NCBI RefSeq assembly: GCF_034298135.1
Contig: NZ_CP139575.1
Location: 1,116,001 to 1,180,000, forward strand
DNA length: 64,000 bases
Source of the DNA: Lactobacillus acidophilus
Lineage (GTDB): Bacteria; Bacillota; Bacilli; Lactobacillales; Lactobacillaceae
Direction of reading: 5' to 3'
This document shows, piece by piece, positions 47,049 to 56,741 of the stretch. Positions within the stretch are counted from its first letter, which is position 1. Each line of letters opens with the position of its first letter. The notes under the pieces were generated by a model. That model saw only the letters and a program-made list of their open reading frames with translations. It was not told where the DNA came from and did not search any database. Position numbers and translations under genes: made by a program.

Positions 47049-48140
47049 TTATTTTGTCTTTTCAGAATTATCAGTCTTATTTTCTTCTGAAGTTTCTTCA
47101 CGTTTTTCCTTTATTTTTTCAGGATTTTCACGATCAGCAATGGATTTTTCATCAATACCATATGCTTGACGTACTTGCTCTTGAACTTTTTGATAAATAT
47201 CTGGATGTTCCTCAAGATACTTCTTAGCATTTTCACGGCCTTGACCAATTCGATCGCTCTTATATGAATACCATGATCCAGCTTTATCGATAATATCCTT
47301 ATCCGCAGCCATGTCAAGTAATTCGCCACTTTGAGAAATACCTTTACCATACATGATATCTACTTCTGCGACCTTAAATGGTGGAGCAACCTTGTTTTTT
47401 ACCACTTTAATTTTTACTCGGTTACCTAAAACATCGCCTGATTGCTTAATTTGTTCAGCTCTTCTTACTTCAAGACGAACAGTTGAATAGAACTTAAGTG
47501 CTCGACCACCCGGTGTTGTTTCCGGATTACCAAACATAACACCGACTTTTTCACGAATCTGATTAATAAAAATCGCAATTGTCTTAGTCTTAGAAATGGT
47601 ACCGGAAAGCTTACGTAAAGCTTGACTCATAAGTCTAGCCTGAAGACCTACATGAGCATCACCCATTTCTCCTTCAATTTCAGCACGTGGTACTAACGCA
47701 GCAACTGAGTCAACTACCACAATATCAATAGCACCACTAGAAATTAAAGTATCAGCAATTTGCAAACCTTCTTCACCGGTATTAGGTTGAGACAAGATAA
47801 GTGAATCAATATCTACTCCAAGTGCCTCGGCATAAGCTGGATCCATCGCATTTTCTGCATCAATATACGCAGCGGTGCCTCCACGCTTTTGTACTTCAGC
47901 AACAGCATGAAGTGCTACAGTAGTCTTACCAGATGATTCGGGACCATAAACTTCGATAATTCGGCCGCGAGGGTATCCACCAACGCCAATAGCAGCATCT
48001 AAAGCAAGAGAACCTGTGGGAACTGTAGAAATTTGTGTGTCTGCTTTTTCACCCATGCGCATGACAGCACCTTTACCGAAATTCTTTTCGATTTTTTTGA
48101 GCGCTGCATCTAAAGCAGCCTTTTTTTCATCTTTGGCCAT
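47049..48140 (-). CDS. recA: recombinase RecA
   Basis: A 363-residue recombinase. Walker [10 protein letters not shown] is at residues 66-74, the L1/L2 DNA-binding region includes [20 protein letters not shown] and [20 protein letters not shown], and the family motif [19 protein letters not shown] is present. The tail is long, acidic and lysine-rich ([13 protein letters not shown]). RecA drives homologous recombination and LexA self-cleavage. It has its own promoter with a LexA-type box and its own terminator. Confidence 0.98.
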   Translation of the reverse strand: MAKDEKKAALDAALKKIEKNFGKGAVMRMGEKADTQISTVPTGSLALDAAIGVGGYPRGRIIEVYGPESSGKTTVALHAVAEVQKRGGTAAYIDAENAMDPAYAEALGVDIDSLILSQPNTGEEGLQIADTLISSGAIDIVVVDSVAALVPRAEIEGEMGDAHVGLQARLMSQALRKLSGTISKTKTIAIFINQIREKVGVMFGNPETTPGGRALKFYSTVRLEVRRAEQIKQSGDVLGNRVKIKVVKNKVAPPFKVAEVDIMYGKGISQSGELLDMAADKDIIDKAGSWYSYKSDRIGQGRENAKKYLEEHPDIYQKVQEQVRQAYGIDEKSIADRENPEKIKEKREETSEENKTDNSEKTK

Positions 48141-48169
48141 GACATCCTCCTAAATTTTGTACTTATGTA

Positions 48170-48199
48170 ATTATACTTTGACCAATATCTAATTTGCAA
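48170..48199 (-). promoter_or_regulatory. recA promoter
   Basis: Minus-strand -35 TTGCAA (48199-48194), 18-bp spacer, consensus -10 TATAAT (48175-48170), 30 bases before the recA ATG. Confidence 0.65.
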
Positions 48200-48207
48200 G
48201 CAAAATA

Positions 48208-48221
48208 CAAACTAATGTTCA
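48208..48221. promoter_or_regulatory. LexA-type SOS box upstream of recA
   Basis: TGAACATTAGTTTG reading toward recA matches the Gram-positive box CGAAC-N4-GTTCG at 8 of 10 positions. It lies 8 bp upstream of the -35 element. Confidence 0.5.
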
Positions 48222-48279
48222 AACATTCTGTTGTCTATTATTAATTACGCAAAAAAGATCAATTTTTTCTTAGAAAGTA

Positions 48280-48306
48280 AAAAAGAGGCATTTTCATGCC
48301 TCTTTT
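48280..48306 (-). terminator. terminator after pgsA
   Basis: Arms AAAAGAGGCAT and ATGCCTCTTTT around a 4-nt loop, just after the pgsA stop, with a T-run on the minus strand. Confidence 0.9.
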
Positions 48307-48316
48307 AGAGTTATTG

Positions 48317-48877
48317 CTACATAGAACCTTTGAATACGCCCCATGATTTGTGGAAATAATCATAACCAGAGTAAATAGTAAAGATCAATGCAAGGTAAAG
48401 TAAAATTGTACCAATGTACCAGAAGTTACCAATTAATAAGAAAATAATGGAAAGCATTTGGCAAGTTGTCTTAATTTTACCAGGCATTTTAGCAGCCAAT
48501 ACTTGACCTTTATTTTCTGCCAAAATCAAACGTAAACCAGTAACAGCCAATTCACGACAAACAATAATAGCTACTACCCATGCTGGAGCAAGCTTTAATT
48601 CAACTAAGAAAATAAATGCAGTCATGGTTAACATCTTATCTGCCAAAGGATCAGCAAATTTACCAAAATTTGTTACCAAGTTACGTGATCGAGCAATATG
48701 ACCATCAAACCAGTCAGTTGCTGAAGCAACTGCAAATACGATAGCAGCAATTACCCAGCTCCAAACAACTGTAAAATTACCCACCGTAGTGTGTGCATTC
48801 CCACCAAAAATAATAATTAACATAAATACTGGAATCAAAAAGATTCTAAAAACAGTAAGTTTATTAGGTAAATTCAT
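48317..48877 (-). CDS. pgsA: CDP-diacylglycerol--glycerol-3-phosphate 3-phosphatidyltransferase
   Basis: A 186-residue membrane enzyme that makes phosphatidylglycerol phosphate from CDP-diacylglycerol and glycerol 3-phosphate. The CDP-alcohol phosphotransferase signature is seen as DWFDGHIARSRNLVTNFGKF followed by ADPLADKM, with all three conserved Asp pairs. It has four or five hydrophobic helices. It lies downstream of the RodZ-like gene by 22 bp and belongs to the ymf-rodZ-pgsA gene run. Confidence 0.95.
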   Translation of the reverse strand: MNLPNKLTVFRIFLIPVFMLIIIFGGNAHTTVGNFTVVWSWVIAAIVFAVASATDWFDGHIARSRNLVTNFGKFADPLADKMLTMTAFIFLVELKLAPAWVVAIIVCRELAVTGLRLILAENKGQVLAAKMPGKIKTTCQMLSIIFLLIGNFWYIGTILLYLALIFTIYSGYDYFHKSWGVFKGSM

Positions 48878-48899
48878 TCTTCCTACATTCTCCTAAATA

Positions 48900-50024
48900 T
48901 TAGTTACCTTCGTTTCCGTTGGCATTATTTTCATTTCCACCATTGCCTGTATCACCAGTATTATTTTGAGTATTTGCTGATGATTGGGTAGTGGTTGAAG
49001 ATTGTTGAGCTTGACTACTTTGTTCATGAGATTGGCTACTTTGAGCAGTTGATGATTGAGTTTGACTACTTTGAGTAGTTGATCTGCTAGTAGTTGTGCT
49101 ATTTCTAGTGGTACTACTTTGAGTAGTTGTGTTGCCATTACCAGTACTGTTATTAGTAGTTGAACCTGAATTGTTAGAATCATGGTTATTAGTTGATCTC
49201 TTAGCACTACCAATTAACAAAGTAATAGTACGGTACCCATTATTTGCTGAATATGGAATCTTCTTACCAGCAATAGTAATTGAGGTACCATCATCATTCC
49301 CCAATGTTACCACAACACGTTCAGCATCTGATGGAAGTGTCATAGTGTGCTTTTGTCTAGCAATTAAAGTCGATTGCCAAGTTGGAGTGCCATTAGTTGT
49401 TACACTAGCTGAAATATTTTGTGTATCACCGGCTTTAACAACTAAACGACGATTTTTCTTAAGACCAGTAACACGATATTCGTTATCACTAATTTTCTTA
49501 ACCTTAACTTGACTTACAGCAACTTTCTTTGCTGGCTTTTTAGATGAAGATGAGGAAGTCTTTTGGGACGATACAGTTACACTATTGTTATCTGCTTCAT
49601 TCCGTTGTTGTCCGCCAGAAGAAAGACGAGCATACAAAACATAAACTACCAAAATTACAATAATGACTCCAAGGCCAACTGCAATTCTTGGTAAATAATT
49701 TTTCCATAAATTCTTTTTATTATCAGTTGTTTCGCGTACTTCTTCACTCTTATTATCAATTGAATTTTCCACATATTCATCTGGTTTAGATTCAGGCACA
49801 TCTTCGTGATATTCACTTAATAGTTCCTTACCATCTAATCCAACAACTTGAGCATATTGACGAATAAATGCTCTGACGTAAAAGTCACCTGGGAGCTTGT
49901 CAAATTCGTTCTTTTCAATTGCAGTCAGATATCTACTTTGAATTTTTGTTGCCTTTTCAATATCCTCAATCGAAAGTCCCTTTGCCTCTCTCGCGCTCTT
50001 TAATTTATCTCCGATATCTGCCAT
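48900..50024 (-). CDS. RodZ-like membrane protein with N-terminal HTH and Ser/Thr/Gln-rich tail
   Basis: A 374-residue bitopic membrane protein. Residues about 1-75 form a Cro/CI-type helix-turn-helix (SAREAKGLSIEDIEKATKIQ), as in RodZ and B. subtilis YmfM, which link MreB to the envelope. A single membrane helix (IAVGLGVIIVILVVYVLYA) lies near residue 115. The outside part has the DUF4115/RodZ domain (TPTWQSTLIARQKHTMTLP). The last 95 or so residues, after SAKRSTNNHD, are almost only Ser, Thr, Gln, Asn and Gly, an unusual tail that could be glycosylated or span the wall. The order ymfF-ymfH-ymfI-ymfM-pgsA-recA is as in Bacillus. Confidence 0.88.
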   Translation of the reverse strand: MADIGDKLKSAREAKGLSIEDIEKATKIQSRYLTAIEKNEFDKLPGDFYVRAFIRQYAQVVGLDGKELLSEYHEDVPESKPDEYVENSIDNKSEEVRETTDNKKNLWKNYLPRIAVGLGVIIVILVVYVLYARLSSGGQQRNEADNNSVTVSSQKTSSSSSKKPAKKVAVSQVKVKKISDNEYRVTGLKKNRRLVVKAGDTQNISASVTTNGTPTWQSTLIARQKHTMTLPSDAERVVVTLGNDDGTSITIAGKKIPYSANNGYRTITLLIGSAKRSTNNHDSNNSGSTTNNSTGNGNTTTQSSTTRNSTTTSRSTTQSSQTQSSTAQSSQSHEQSSQAQQSSTTTQSSANTQNNTGDTGNGGNENNANGNEGN

Positions 50025-50091
50025 AATTACCTCTTCAAAATTAATTTTAACAAATTGAGTATACCATAAATTTCTTCATGAATCGCTTTAG

Positions 50092-50820
50092 TTATAAAAG
50101 CCAGCCACCAGTAACATAAATTGTCTGACCGGTTAAATAACTACTGCGCTTATTTAAAAGTGATCTAACCCAATATGAAATGTCCTGTCCTTGCGCCCAG
50201 CGGTTAGCAGGAATTTCATTTTGCACTTCTTGAATTGTATCTTCAGAAAAAATAGCATTCATCCTAGTTTTAACAGCGCCTGGTGCAATAACATTAACTG
50301 TTAAATCATTTGACGCGACCTCTCGCGCATACGCCTGTGCAAAACGTGTCAAGCCACCTTTAGTAGCGCTATAAACCGCTTCTAACGCACTACCACTTCC
50401 ACCATAAACGGATCCTAAATAAACAATTCGGCTAAAATCCTGTTTCATTAATTTAGGCTCTAATAATTTGGTTAGTTTAATTGGTACAGTTAAATTAACT
50501 TTAATTAACTTAGTAATCTCAGCCAATTTTTCATCACCTAAAAAACTATAATCTGTAATTCCTTGCGCAAAAACTGCTGCATTAACTGGTAATAATGTTT
50601 TAACAAAATTTACCAAAACATCATCATCAGAATCAAAGTTTAATTGAATAGTCATAAAATCTTGCGCCGGATGATCAATCCGTAATTGTTCTACTAAATG
50701 CTGTGCTTCTTGCATTTTAGTATTGTAATGCAAATAAAGTGACCAGCCATCTTCAGCTAAATCTTGACAAATTGCCTTTCCTATACCACCGGTTGCACCA
50801 AATACAATCGCTCGCTTCAT
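50092..50820 (-). CDS. ymfI: SDR-family oxidoreductase YmfI
   Basis: A 242-residue short-chain dehydrogenase/reductase. The NAD(P) motif is FGATGGIGKAICQDLAEDG at residues 7-25, the active site has Ser in VYLGSVYGG and Tyr/Lys in YSATKGGLTRFAQAYA, and GQTIYVTGGW ends the fold. It looks like FabG but sits in the ymfF-ymfH-ymfI cluster. In B. subtilis YmfI reduces the 5-aminopentanone modification of elongation factor P; transfer of that role here is inference. It starts 4 bp after the ymfH stop. Confidence 0.85.
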   Translation of the reverse strand: MKRAIVFGATGGIGKAICQDLAEDGWSLYLHYNTKMQEAQHLVEQLRIDHPAQDFMTIQLNFDSDDDVLVNFVKTLLPVNAAVFAQGITDYSFLGDEKLAEITKLIKVNLTVPIKLTKLLEPKLMKQDFSRIVYLGSVYGGSGSALEAVYSATKGGLTRFAQAYAREVASNDLTVNVIAPGAVKTRMNAIFSEDTIQEVQNEIPANRWAQGQDISYWVRSLLNKRSSYLTGQTIYVTGGWLL

Positions 50821-50824
50821 TCAA

Positions 50825-52078
50825 TTATCCCTCCCTGTTAGGATCTAAATAAGCGGAACAAATTGCACTATCTTTCATAATTAATTGACAAGTTTGATAG
50901 AATTCTTCAAAACCCATTGCTTGTAATTTCTTTAAATTTAAATCTAAGTCTTCATGATCTAAATTTTCTTCTACCATTTCAATAGCATATGATGAAAGAT
51001 TATTAATTGTTCTGACAGTGCGTGCATGCCATTCTCTTTTTTGCAATTCAAAATTTTCTTCGATAAAGCGATATTGTTCAGAATTTTTAACTAATGGCTT
51101 AGTTAAAACATGCTTTATTTCATTAATTACTTCCTGTCCTTGCGGACTAGTACCAAAAATGGTTGCAAAATCACCCTGTCTAGTGTAATTAACCGAAATT
51201 TGAAGTGGATTAGTTAATAACTTATTTTTTCGCATCCTTTCAAACCATGGGCCCATTACACTTAGTTTTGATTCTAACATTATTTCTAACAGAATTTGAG
51301 TCAAATCAAAGCTTGATAATACTTTCTTAAAATTTTTAAAACGAATACCCAATCCAAAAACATTAGAACCACTTTTAGTAGGAATAACTTGATCCTTTAA
51401 ATTTCCAATTGGCATTTCAATTTTAGTTGGAGTCGCTTTTCTATTTTGAAAGTACTTTTCTTGCAGCTTACCAACTGTACGTAAAATTGTTTGGACTTGA
51501 TTATCTGAAAAATCACCGCATGCTACAAACTGCATTTTACTTGGTATATAGTTATTCTTATATGCCTTAGTTAAGTTTTGAACAGTAATCTCATTAATCG
51601 ATTTTTCTGTTCCCACAACTTCAGTACCTAAATTTGAATGATCAAACATTGCAGTCATAATCGCATTATTTATACTCCAAATCGGATCATTTTTATACAT
51701 AGCCAATTCTTGTTGAATAATTGGGGCTTCTTGAGCAATATTTTGCTTAGTAAAGTATGGTTTTCCAACTAATTCAAACAACAAATCGAGCATTTTAGGC
51801 GTATGGTCAATACCACTGCAATAAAACATAGTTTCATTAAATGATGTAAATGCATTAACATCCGCACCAATTTCTTCAAACTTATGTGAAATATCGCCAT
51901 CTTTTTTAGCAAATAATTTATGTTCTAAAAAATGGGCTGACCCAGCTATTTTTTGTGCATCACTACTACCAAAGTCGATAATAATACCAAAAAAACGCTG
52001 ATAAAAATGCGGTTTTAAGATAACTTCTGCTTTAAAGCCAGATTTATATTCTCTTTTTATAATTTTAGGTGTAATCAT
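50825..52078 (-). CDS. ymfH: M16 family zinc peptidase YmfH
   Basis: A 417-residue pitrilysin-like protein. The inverted zinc motif HFLEH (residues about 48-52, in SAHFLEHKLFAKKDGD) has both histidines and the catalytic Glu, so it should be the active subunit. It overlaps the ymfF stop by 4 bp (ATGA). M16 peptidases often act as pairs of an active and an inactive chain; ymfF/ymfH fits that. The substrate is unknown. Confidence 0.88.
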   Translation of the reverse strand: MITPKIIKREYKSGFKAEVILKPHFYQRFFGIIIDFGSSDAQKIAGSAHFLEHKLFAKKDGDISHKFEEIGADVNAFTSFNETMFYCSGIDHTPKMLDLLFELVGKPYFTKQNIAQEAPIIQQELAMYKNDPIWSINNAIMTAMFDHSNLGTEVVGTEKSINEITVQNLTKAYKNNYIPSKMQFVACGDFSDNQVQTILRTVGKLQEKYFQNRKATPTKIEMPIGNLKDQVIPTKSGSNVFGLGIRFKNFKKVLSSFDLTQILLEIMLESKLSVMGPWFERMRKNKLLTNPLQISVNYTRQGDFATIFGTSPQGQEVINEIKHVLTKPLVKNSEQYRFIEENFELQKREWHARTVRTINNLSSYAIEMVEENLDHEDLDLNLKKLQAMGFEEFYQTCQLIMKDSAICSAYLDPNREG

Positions 52079-53307
52079 TTTAAAATATAACTTTCATTAA
52101 AGAATAAATTTTGAACAAAATTAATTAATTGATGTGGCGTTGCTTTTTTTATAGCAGCTTCTCTATCAAAATCTAAATAATCTGGTAATAATTCGGCACG
52201 CAAGGCCTGTCCTAATTGCCAATTTTGATTGTCTAACCCAATCCTAGTGTTTCGATATACAGCCTTTTTGGATTTTCTAAATAGCTCTTCATCTATATTA
52301 CCATCCATTAATTTTTGCATTTCATTAAGAATAATTCTTTTGGCTGGTTCTACTTTTTGAGGATCAATTCCAGCATTAATTAAAAAGAGAGAATTATTAG
52401 CAAAGTCACTTGCTTGAACATCATAAGCCGCACCTAACTCTTCTCTAATCTGACTAAATAATTTTGAAGACTGATCACCAGCTAAATATTGTTCTAAAAG
52501 CAAACCAACAACTTGTTCTTGATAACTAATTCTCTGTTTAAAACCAAATCCCATCAATAATTGAGCTTGAATATTGTCTTGCTCATCAACTTTTTCAATT
52601 AATTTTCTTTTAGCTGGAATAACTAAATCACTAACTTGGAATTTTTTAATAATTCCAGCCCCTTTAAAAATATTTCTGAGTATTTTAGTCATTAATTGAT
52701 TGTCTCGTCCCATGCCAATTACCGCCATTGGTATATCACGCAAATTTTCAATAAAATCACGCATCTCAACAATCGTAGTATTTTTTATTTCATCAATTGG
52801 CCCCATAAAGTTTTCAGCATATTCTGGTTGATCTTCATACCATAATTTAAAAAAGCGATCGAGAGCATAATTTGAAGGTTGAACCATAATTTCACGATAT
52901 TCATCTTCAAGTTGTCTTTTAGCATAATCGAATAAATTATTATCATATGCTGGAAATCTGATAATTTGGCTAATAGTTTGGATTATTTCTTCATAAGTAT
53001 AATCTGGATCCAATACTTCAATCGGTTCAACAAAATTAGCATAATACATCAAAATAATTTGGTTGCCAAAAAGTTGCGGCATAATATCAAGCTGCAAATC
53101 ATATAATTGGGCTAACTTTCTTTGTTGAGCAGCAATTGTTGGATATGACAAACTAGTATTCATTTGCAATCGCGAAAGTAAACTAGCAAAAGCTAAATTA
53201 TGATTAGTTAACGGTAAACGCAAAAAACAGCCTATTCCGGCTGTTGTAAATTTTTTATTTTTTCTAATTGTTATATTAGTTGTTAGCATCGTTTGAATTA
53301 CCTTCAT
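52075..53307 (-). CDS. ymfF: M16 family peptidase-like protein YmfF (no zinc motif)
   Basis: A 410-residue M16-fold protein. The place where HXXEH would be has no such motif ([20 protein letters not shown]), so it is likely the non-catalytic partner of YmfH. The conserved C-terminal region [15 protein letters not shown] with the R/Y pair of the family is present. The start could be ATG at 53307, overlapping ftsK by 32 bp, or ATG at 53289, overlapping by 14 bp; no clear Shine-Dalgarno decides. It is translationally linked with ymfH. Confidence 0.85.
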   Translation of the reverse strand: MKVIQTMLTTNITIRKNKKFTTAGIGCFLRLPLTNHNLAFASLLSRLQMNTSLSYPTIAAQQRKLAQLYDLQLDIMPQLFGNQIILMYYANFVEPIEVLDPDYTYEEIIQTISQIIRFPAYDNNLFDYAKRQLEDEYREIMVQPSNYALDRFFKLWYEDQPEYAENFMGPIDEIKNTTIVEMRDFIENLRDIPMAVIGMGRDNQLMTKILRNIFKGAGIIKKFQVSDLVIPAKRKLIEKVDEQDNIQAQLLMGFGFKQRISYQEQVVGLLLEQYLAGDQSSKLFSQIREELGAAYDVQASDFANNSLFLINAGIDPQKVEPAKRIILNEMQKLMDGNIDEELFRKSKKAVYRNTRIGLDNQNWQLGQALRAELLPDYLDFDREAAIKKATPHQLINFVQNLFFNESYILK

Positions 53308-55711
53308 TCTTTATAGGTGGCAGCAATACTTGTCTAGGTTTAGATCCTTCTGACGGACCTACGATTCCTTTAGCTTCCATTTCATCAACTATTCTAGCTG
53401 CACGATTATAGCCTATTCTAAACCTTCTTTGCAGCATTGAAACACTCGCTGTCTGTTGACGACGAACTAGATCTACTGCTTGACTATAAAATTCGTCTTC
53501 TGGTTCATCATTATTACTAGATCCAGTTATGGAATTTTCACCCTTTTTGGGAATCATGCTCTCGTCATAATCGACTTCTTGTTGCTTTTTAACCCAATCA
53601 ATCACACGCTCAACTTCATCACTTGCAATATAAGCCCCTTGAACACGCTCGGGCTTTGAAGCACCAATTGGCATATAGAGCATATCACCTCGACCCAGTA
53701 GCTTTTCAGCTCCAGTTTGGTCCAAAATAGTTCTCGAATCTACTCCACTTGAAACAGCAAATGAAATTCTTGATGGAACATTTGCTTTGATTAAACCAGT
53801 AATAACATCAACACTAGGACGTTGCGTTGCCAAAATCATGTGAATACCGGCTGCACGTGCCATTTGTCCTAAACGAACAATTGCCCCTTCAACGTCATGA
53901 CCACCTACCATCATTAAGTCACTAAGCTCATCAACTACAACTAAAATATATGGCAGTGGTGTCATTACAGGCTTAGTCTTATCCTCATTGTTTTCAGCTA
54001 CCTTTTGATTATATTCAGTCATGTTTCTAACACCGCCGGCTGCAAATAATTTGTACCTACGTTCCATTTCTTTAACTACCTTGCGTAATGCATTAGCAGC
54101 TAATTTAGCGTCCGTTACAACTGGAATCAATAAATGAGGTACACCATTATAAACCGAAAGTTCCACCATTTTAGGATCAATTAATACTAGTTTAACTTCT
54201 TCTGGTCGATCTTTCATTAAAATGCTAGCTAAAATTGTATTAATTGCGACAGATTTACCAGAACCGGTTGAACCAGCAATTAACAAGTGCGGCATTTTAG
54301 CCAAATTAGCGGAAATAGTGCTTCCTGTTACATCTTTACCTAAAGGAACAACCATTGGTTTTTCCTTATCTTTTTTATCTTGATGTTCCATTACATCTTT
54401 AAAAGAAACTACTGACGTAGCGCGGTTTGGCACTTCGATTCCAATAAAAGGCTTACCTGGAATTGGAGCTTCAATTCTAATATCTTTTGCTGCCAATGCC
54501 AATGCTAAATCATCTGCTAAGTTAACAATTCGACTAACTTTCACACCAACTGCTGGTTGAACTTCATATCTAGTAATTGTCGGCCCTAAAATTGCCTTTT
54601 TAATAATAACTTTTACGCCGAAGCTTTTAAAAGTTGATTGTAAAATCTGTGTATTTTTCTTAATTAAATCACGATCTGCACTTTGATCTGTTGACTTAAT
54701 CGGATCAAGTAAACTTAATGGAGGTAATTTATAAGTCTTATTTATAGGCCTTTGATCTTTTACTTCACCATGGTCAACTTGGTCTAATTCTTGTTTTAAT
54801 TTTTGATCTTCATCAACAAAGGAACGAGATTTAGGTAAATCTTTTTCTTCACTAGATTCACTATGCTGTGGTGCAACTTGGATCTGTGGCTCAGAAACAA
54901 GAGTTGAGTCAACTTCAACATCTTCATCAGTTGTTACAGGAATATCTTCTTCCGGTTCATTATCAGGATCAAAATCAGCTACATCTGGGAAAATAGTCTT
55001 AGTATTATCTAACTCATCTGCACTATTTTGTTTTGCAATATGGGTTTGAATCTTTTGCTTAGCTACATCACTATATTTATCTTTTAATCTAGTGCCTGCC
55101 TCTTTATTTTTTTGAATAAATAATTGACCGACTGACTGAAATTTTTCAATAATCGTTCTAAATTTCACATCAAAGAACATTAATATACCAATTGGCATTA
55201 ATAATACAGCAAAAACTTTTACCCCAATCTGACCTAATAATGGATAAAATATTTGGTATCCTAAAGAACCAAATAAACCGCCACCAACACTCTCTGTTAC
55301 ACCAGCACGACCGAATTCGGCAGACATGGCATGCCAAAACGAATTTAAGAAATTACTGTTGACCAACTCATGTTCAAAATAAATACCGCTTTGAAGCAAT
55401 AAAATACCCAAAAAAGCAAGATACAAACCTATGCTACGTTTTACTGGCAATTTAATTGGCTGATTATAAATCAAATTAACCAAACCAAACAATGCTAATA
55501 TCCCGCTGGCAAATAAATATGAATCCCCGAAAAATATTCGAATTAAATTAGCAATCTGTTTGCCTAAAATTCCAAATCTAACAAAGGCAAAAACAGCCAG
55601 CAAAATAAGAACTAAACCCCAGATACTCCAATTTAAAGCTTGTTTTTTGCTTGCTTTACTTTTTTTATTATATTTTCTTTTTGTCTTTCTCTTTTTCCTT
55701 TTTACAGGCAT
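53276..55711 (-). CDS. ftsK: DNA translocase FtsK/SpoIIIE
   Basis: An 811-residue septum-bound DNA pump that clears chromosomes during division. The N-terminal domain has a very basic start ([20 protein letters not shown]) and four hydrophobic helices up to about residue 180, followed by an acidic linker. The motor domain has Walker A in [19 protein letters not shown] and Walker B in [13 protein letters not shown]. The C-terminal gamma winged helix, which reads KOPS, is seen as [20 protein letters not shown]. Length and layout are normal. Confidence 0.96.
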   Translation of the reverse strand: MPVKRKKRKTKRKYNKKSKASKKQALNWSIWGLVLILLAVFAFVRFGILGKQIANLIRIFFGDSYLFASGILALFGLVNLIYNQPIKLPVKRSIGLYLAFLGILLLQSGIYFEHELVNSNFLNSFWHAMSAEFGRAGVTESVGGGLFGSLGYQIFYPLLGQIGVKVFAVLLMPIGILMFFDVKFRTIIEKFQSVGQLFIQKNKEAGTRLKDKYSDVAKQKIQTHIAKQNSADELDNTKTIFPDVADFDPDNEPEEDIPVTTDEDVEVDSTLVSEPQIQVAPQHSESSEEKDLPKSRSFVDEDQKLKQELDQVDHGEVKDQRPINKTYKLPPLSLLDPIKSTDQSADRDLIKKNTQILQSTFKSFGVKVIIKKAILGPTITRYEVQPAVGVKVSRIVNLADDLALALAAKDIRIEAPIPGKPFIGIEVPNRATSVVSFKDVMEHQDKKDKEKPMVVPLGKDVTGSTISANLAKMPHLLIAGSTGSGKSVAINTILASILMKDRPEEVKLVLIDPKMVELSVYNGVPHLLIPVVTDAKLAANALRKVVKEMERRYKLFAAGGVRNMTEYNQKVAENNEDKTKPVMTPLPYILVVVDELSDLMMVGGHDVEGAIVRLGQMARAAGIHMILATQRPSVDVITGLIKANVPSRISFAVSSGVDSRTILDQTGAEKLLGRGDMLYMPIGASKPERVQGAYIASDEVERVIDWVKKQQEVDYDESMIPKKGENSITGSSNNDEPEDEFYSQAVDLVRRQQTASVSMLQRRFRIGYNRAARIVDEMEAKGIVGPSEGSKPRQVLLPPIKNEGNSNDANN

Positions 55712-55733
55712 GTACTCACCCTAAGTTTAGTGA

Positions 55734-56123
55734 TTAAAATTCTGCTTTAAAGTTCAAGTTAACCGGTTTATCAAATGTAACTTGAGTTACTTCATAAGTT
55801 AAAGTTTCAATATATTCAACGAGTGGACGACTCAATAATTGCCAATCGGCATTGCTAATATCTGTGCCATCTCCATGATAATTCTTAATTTGAACGATTT
55901 GATGAATTGCTCCACTAACTTCAAATTCAGCTGGTGCAGGGATCACATCAAAAAAGACAGCAACATCATAGTAGCTACCTTCTTCTTCTGAATGTTCATC
56001 ATCGCCACTTACATCTAACTTTCTAATACCTGGGTTAACTTCACTTTTAGCTGCTACGCCTTCATCAACTAAATCATAGTGAAATGATTGCACTGTAACC
56101 GGTGTTTGCTTTTCAAAATCCAT
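55734..56123 (-). CDS. DUF1149 family protein
   Basis: A 129-residue acidic cytoplasmic protein (MDFEKQTPVTVQSFHYDLVD at the start). It fits the Firmicute DUF1149 family, which shares features with SecB-like folds; function is unknown. It lies 22 bp before ftsK on the same strand and starts one base after the trmL stop, so trmL-DUF1149-ftsK are likely one transcript. Confidence 0.72.
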   Translation of the reverse strand: MDFEKQTPVTVQSFHYDLVDEGVAAKSEVNPGIRKLDVSGDDEHSEEEGSYYDVAVFFDVIPAPAEFEVSGAIHQIVQIKNYHGDGTDISNADWQLLSRPLVEYIETLTYEVTQVTFDKPVNLNFKAEF

Positions 56124-56124
56124 A

Positions 56125-56679
56125 TTATTCTCCTAAATTACGCTCATATCTTGCTGGACGGTTATAATCGTCTTTTAATTTATCATTTTCATAATGGTGG
56201 GTTTCTTCCATGTTAGGAAAGCCTTGTTGACGCAATGCCTCTAATAAAACCATGGCAACAGAGTTAGATAAGTTATAGCAACGAATATTATCAGACATAG
56301 GAATTCTTAAATTACGATCATAATATTCGCGCATAAATGTCTCTGGTAAACCTGTTGTTTCTTTTCCAAACACAAAGTAATAATTCTTCTTAGAATCAGT
56401 ATAATCAACATCCACATAATTCTTAGAAGAAAACTTTGAAATTAAATACATTTCATCATCTGGACCTAAAGACTTTAGAAATGCATTTAAATCATCATGA
56501 CGATGAACTTTTACTTTATCCCAATAATCTAATCCTGCTCTCTTCATTTTCTTATTATCAATTTGAAAGCCTAAGGGTTCAATTAAGTCTAAAACTGTGT
56601 TTGTACCCGCACAAGTACGTGCAATATTTCCAGTGTTAGCAGGCATTAATGGCTCATATAAAACTACATGATTCGTCAT
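56125..56679 (-). CDS. trmL: tRNA (cytidine(34)-2'-O)-methyltransferase TrmL
   Basis: A 184-residue SPOUT methyltransferase. Motifs are EPLMPANTGNIARTCAGTNT (N-terminal), the knot region VFGKETTGLPETFMREY and IRCYNLSNSVAMVLLEALRQ at the C-terminal knot. It 2'-O-methylates the wobble base of leucine tRNAs using S-adenosylmethionine. Formerly named CspR in lactobacilli. It is the first gene of the run to ftsK and is separated from the AI-2E gene by a terminator. Confidence 0.92.
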   Translation of the reverse strand: MTNHVVLYEPLMPANTGNIARTCAGTNTVLDLIEPLGFQIDNKKMKRAGLDYWDKVKVHRHDDLNAFLKSLGPDDEMYLISKFSSKNYVDVDYTDSKKNYYFVFGKETTGLPETFMREYYDRNLRIPMSDNIRCYNLSNSVAMVLLEALRQQGFPNMEETHHYENDKLKDDYNRPARYERNLGE

Positions 56680-56698
56680 CTATAAAAACTCCTTAATC

Positions 56699-56729
56699 AA
56701 AAAAGCGTAGCTTTTAAGCCACGCTTTAA
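56699..56729 (-). terminator. terminator after the AI-2E family gene
   Basis: Minus-strand stem AAAGCGTGGC with GCTACGCTTT (one mismatch), 6-nt loop and a T-run of six, between the gene ending at 56742 and trmL. Confidence 0.85.
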
Positions 56730-56741
56730 AACTATTTAGTA

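Noticed and set aside
49010..49160. Short recurring units such as ACTACTTTGAGTAGTTG, looking like a repeat array
   Set aside because: Spacers are absent and the units are in frame with the RodZ-like gene, encoding its Ser/Thr/Gln tail. It is not a CRISPR array.
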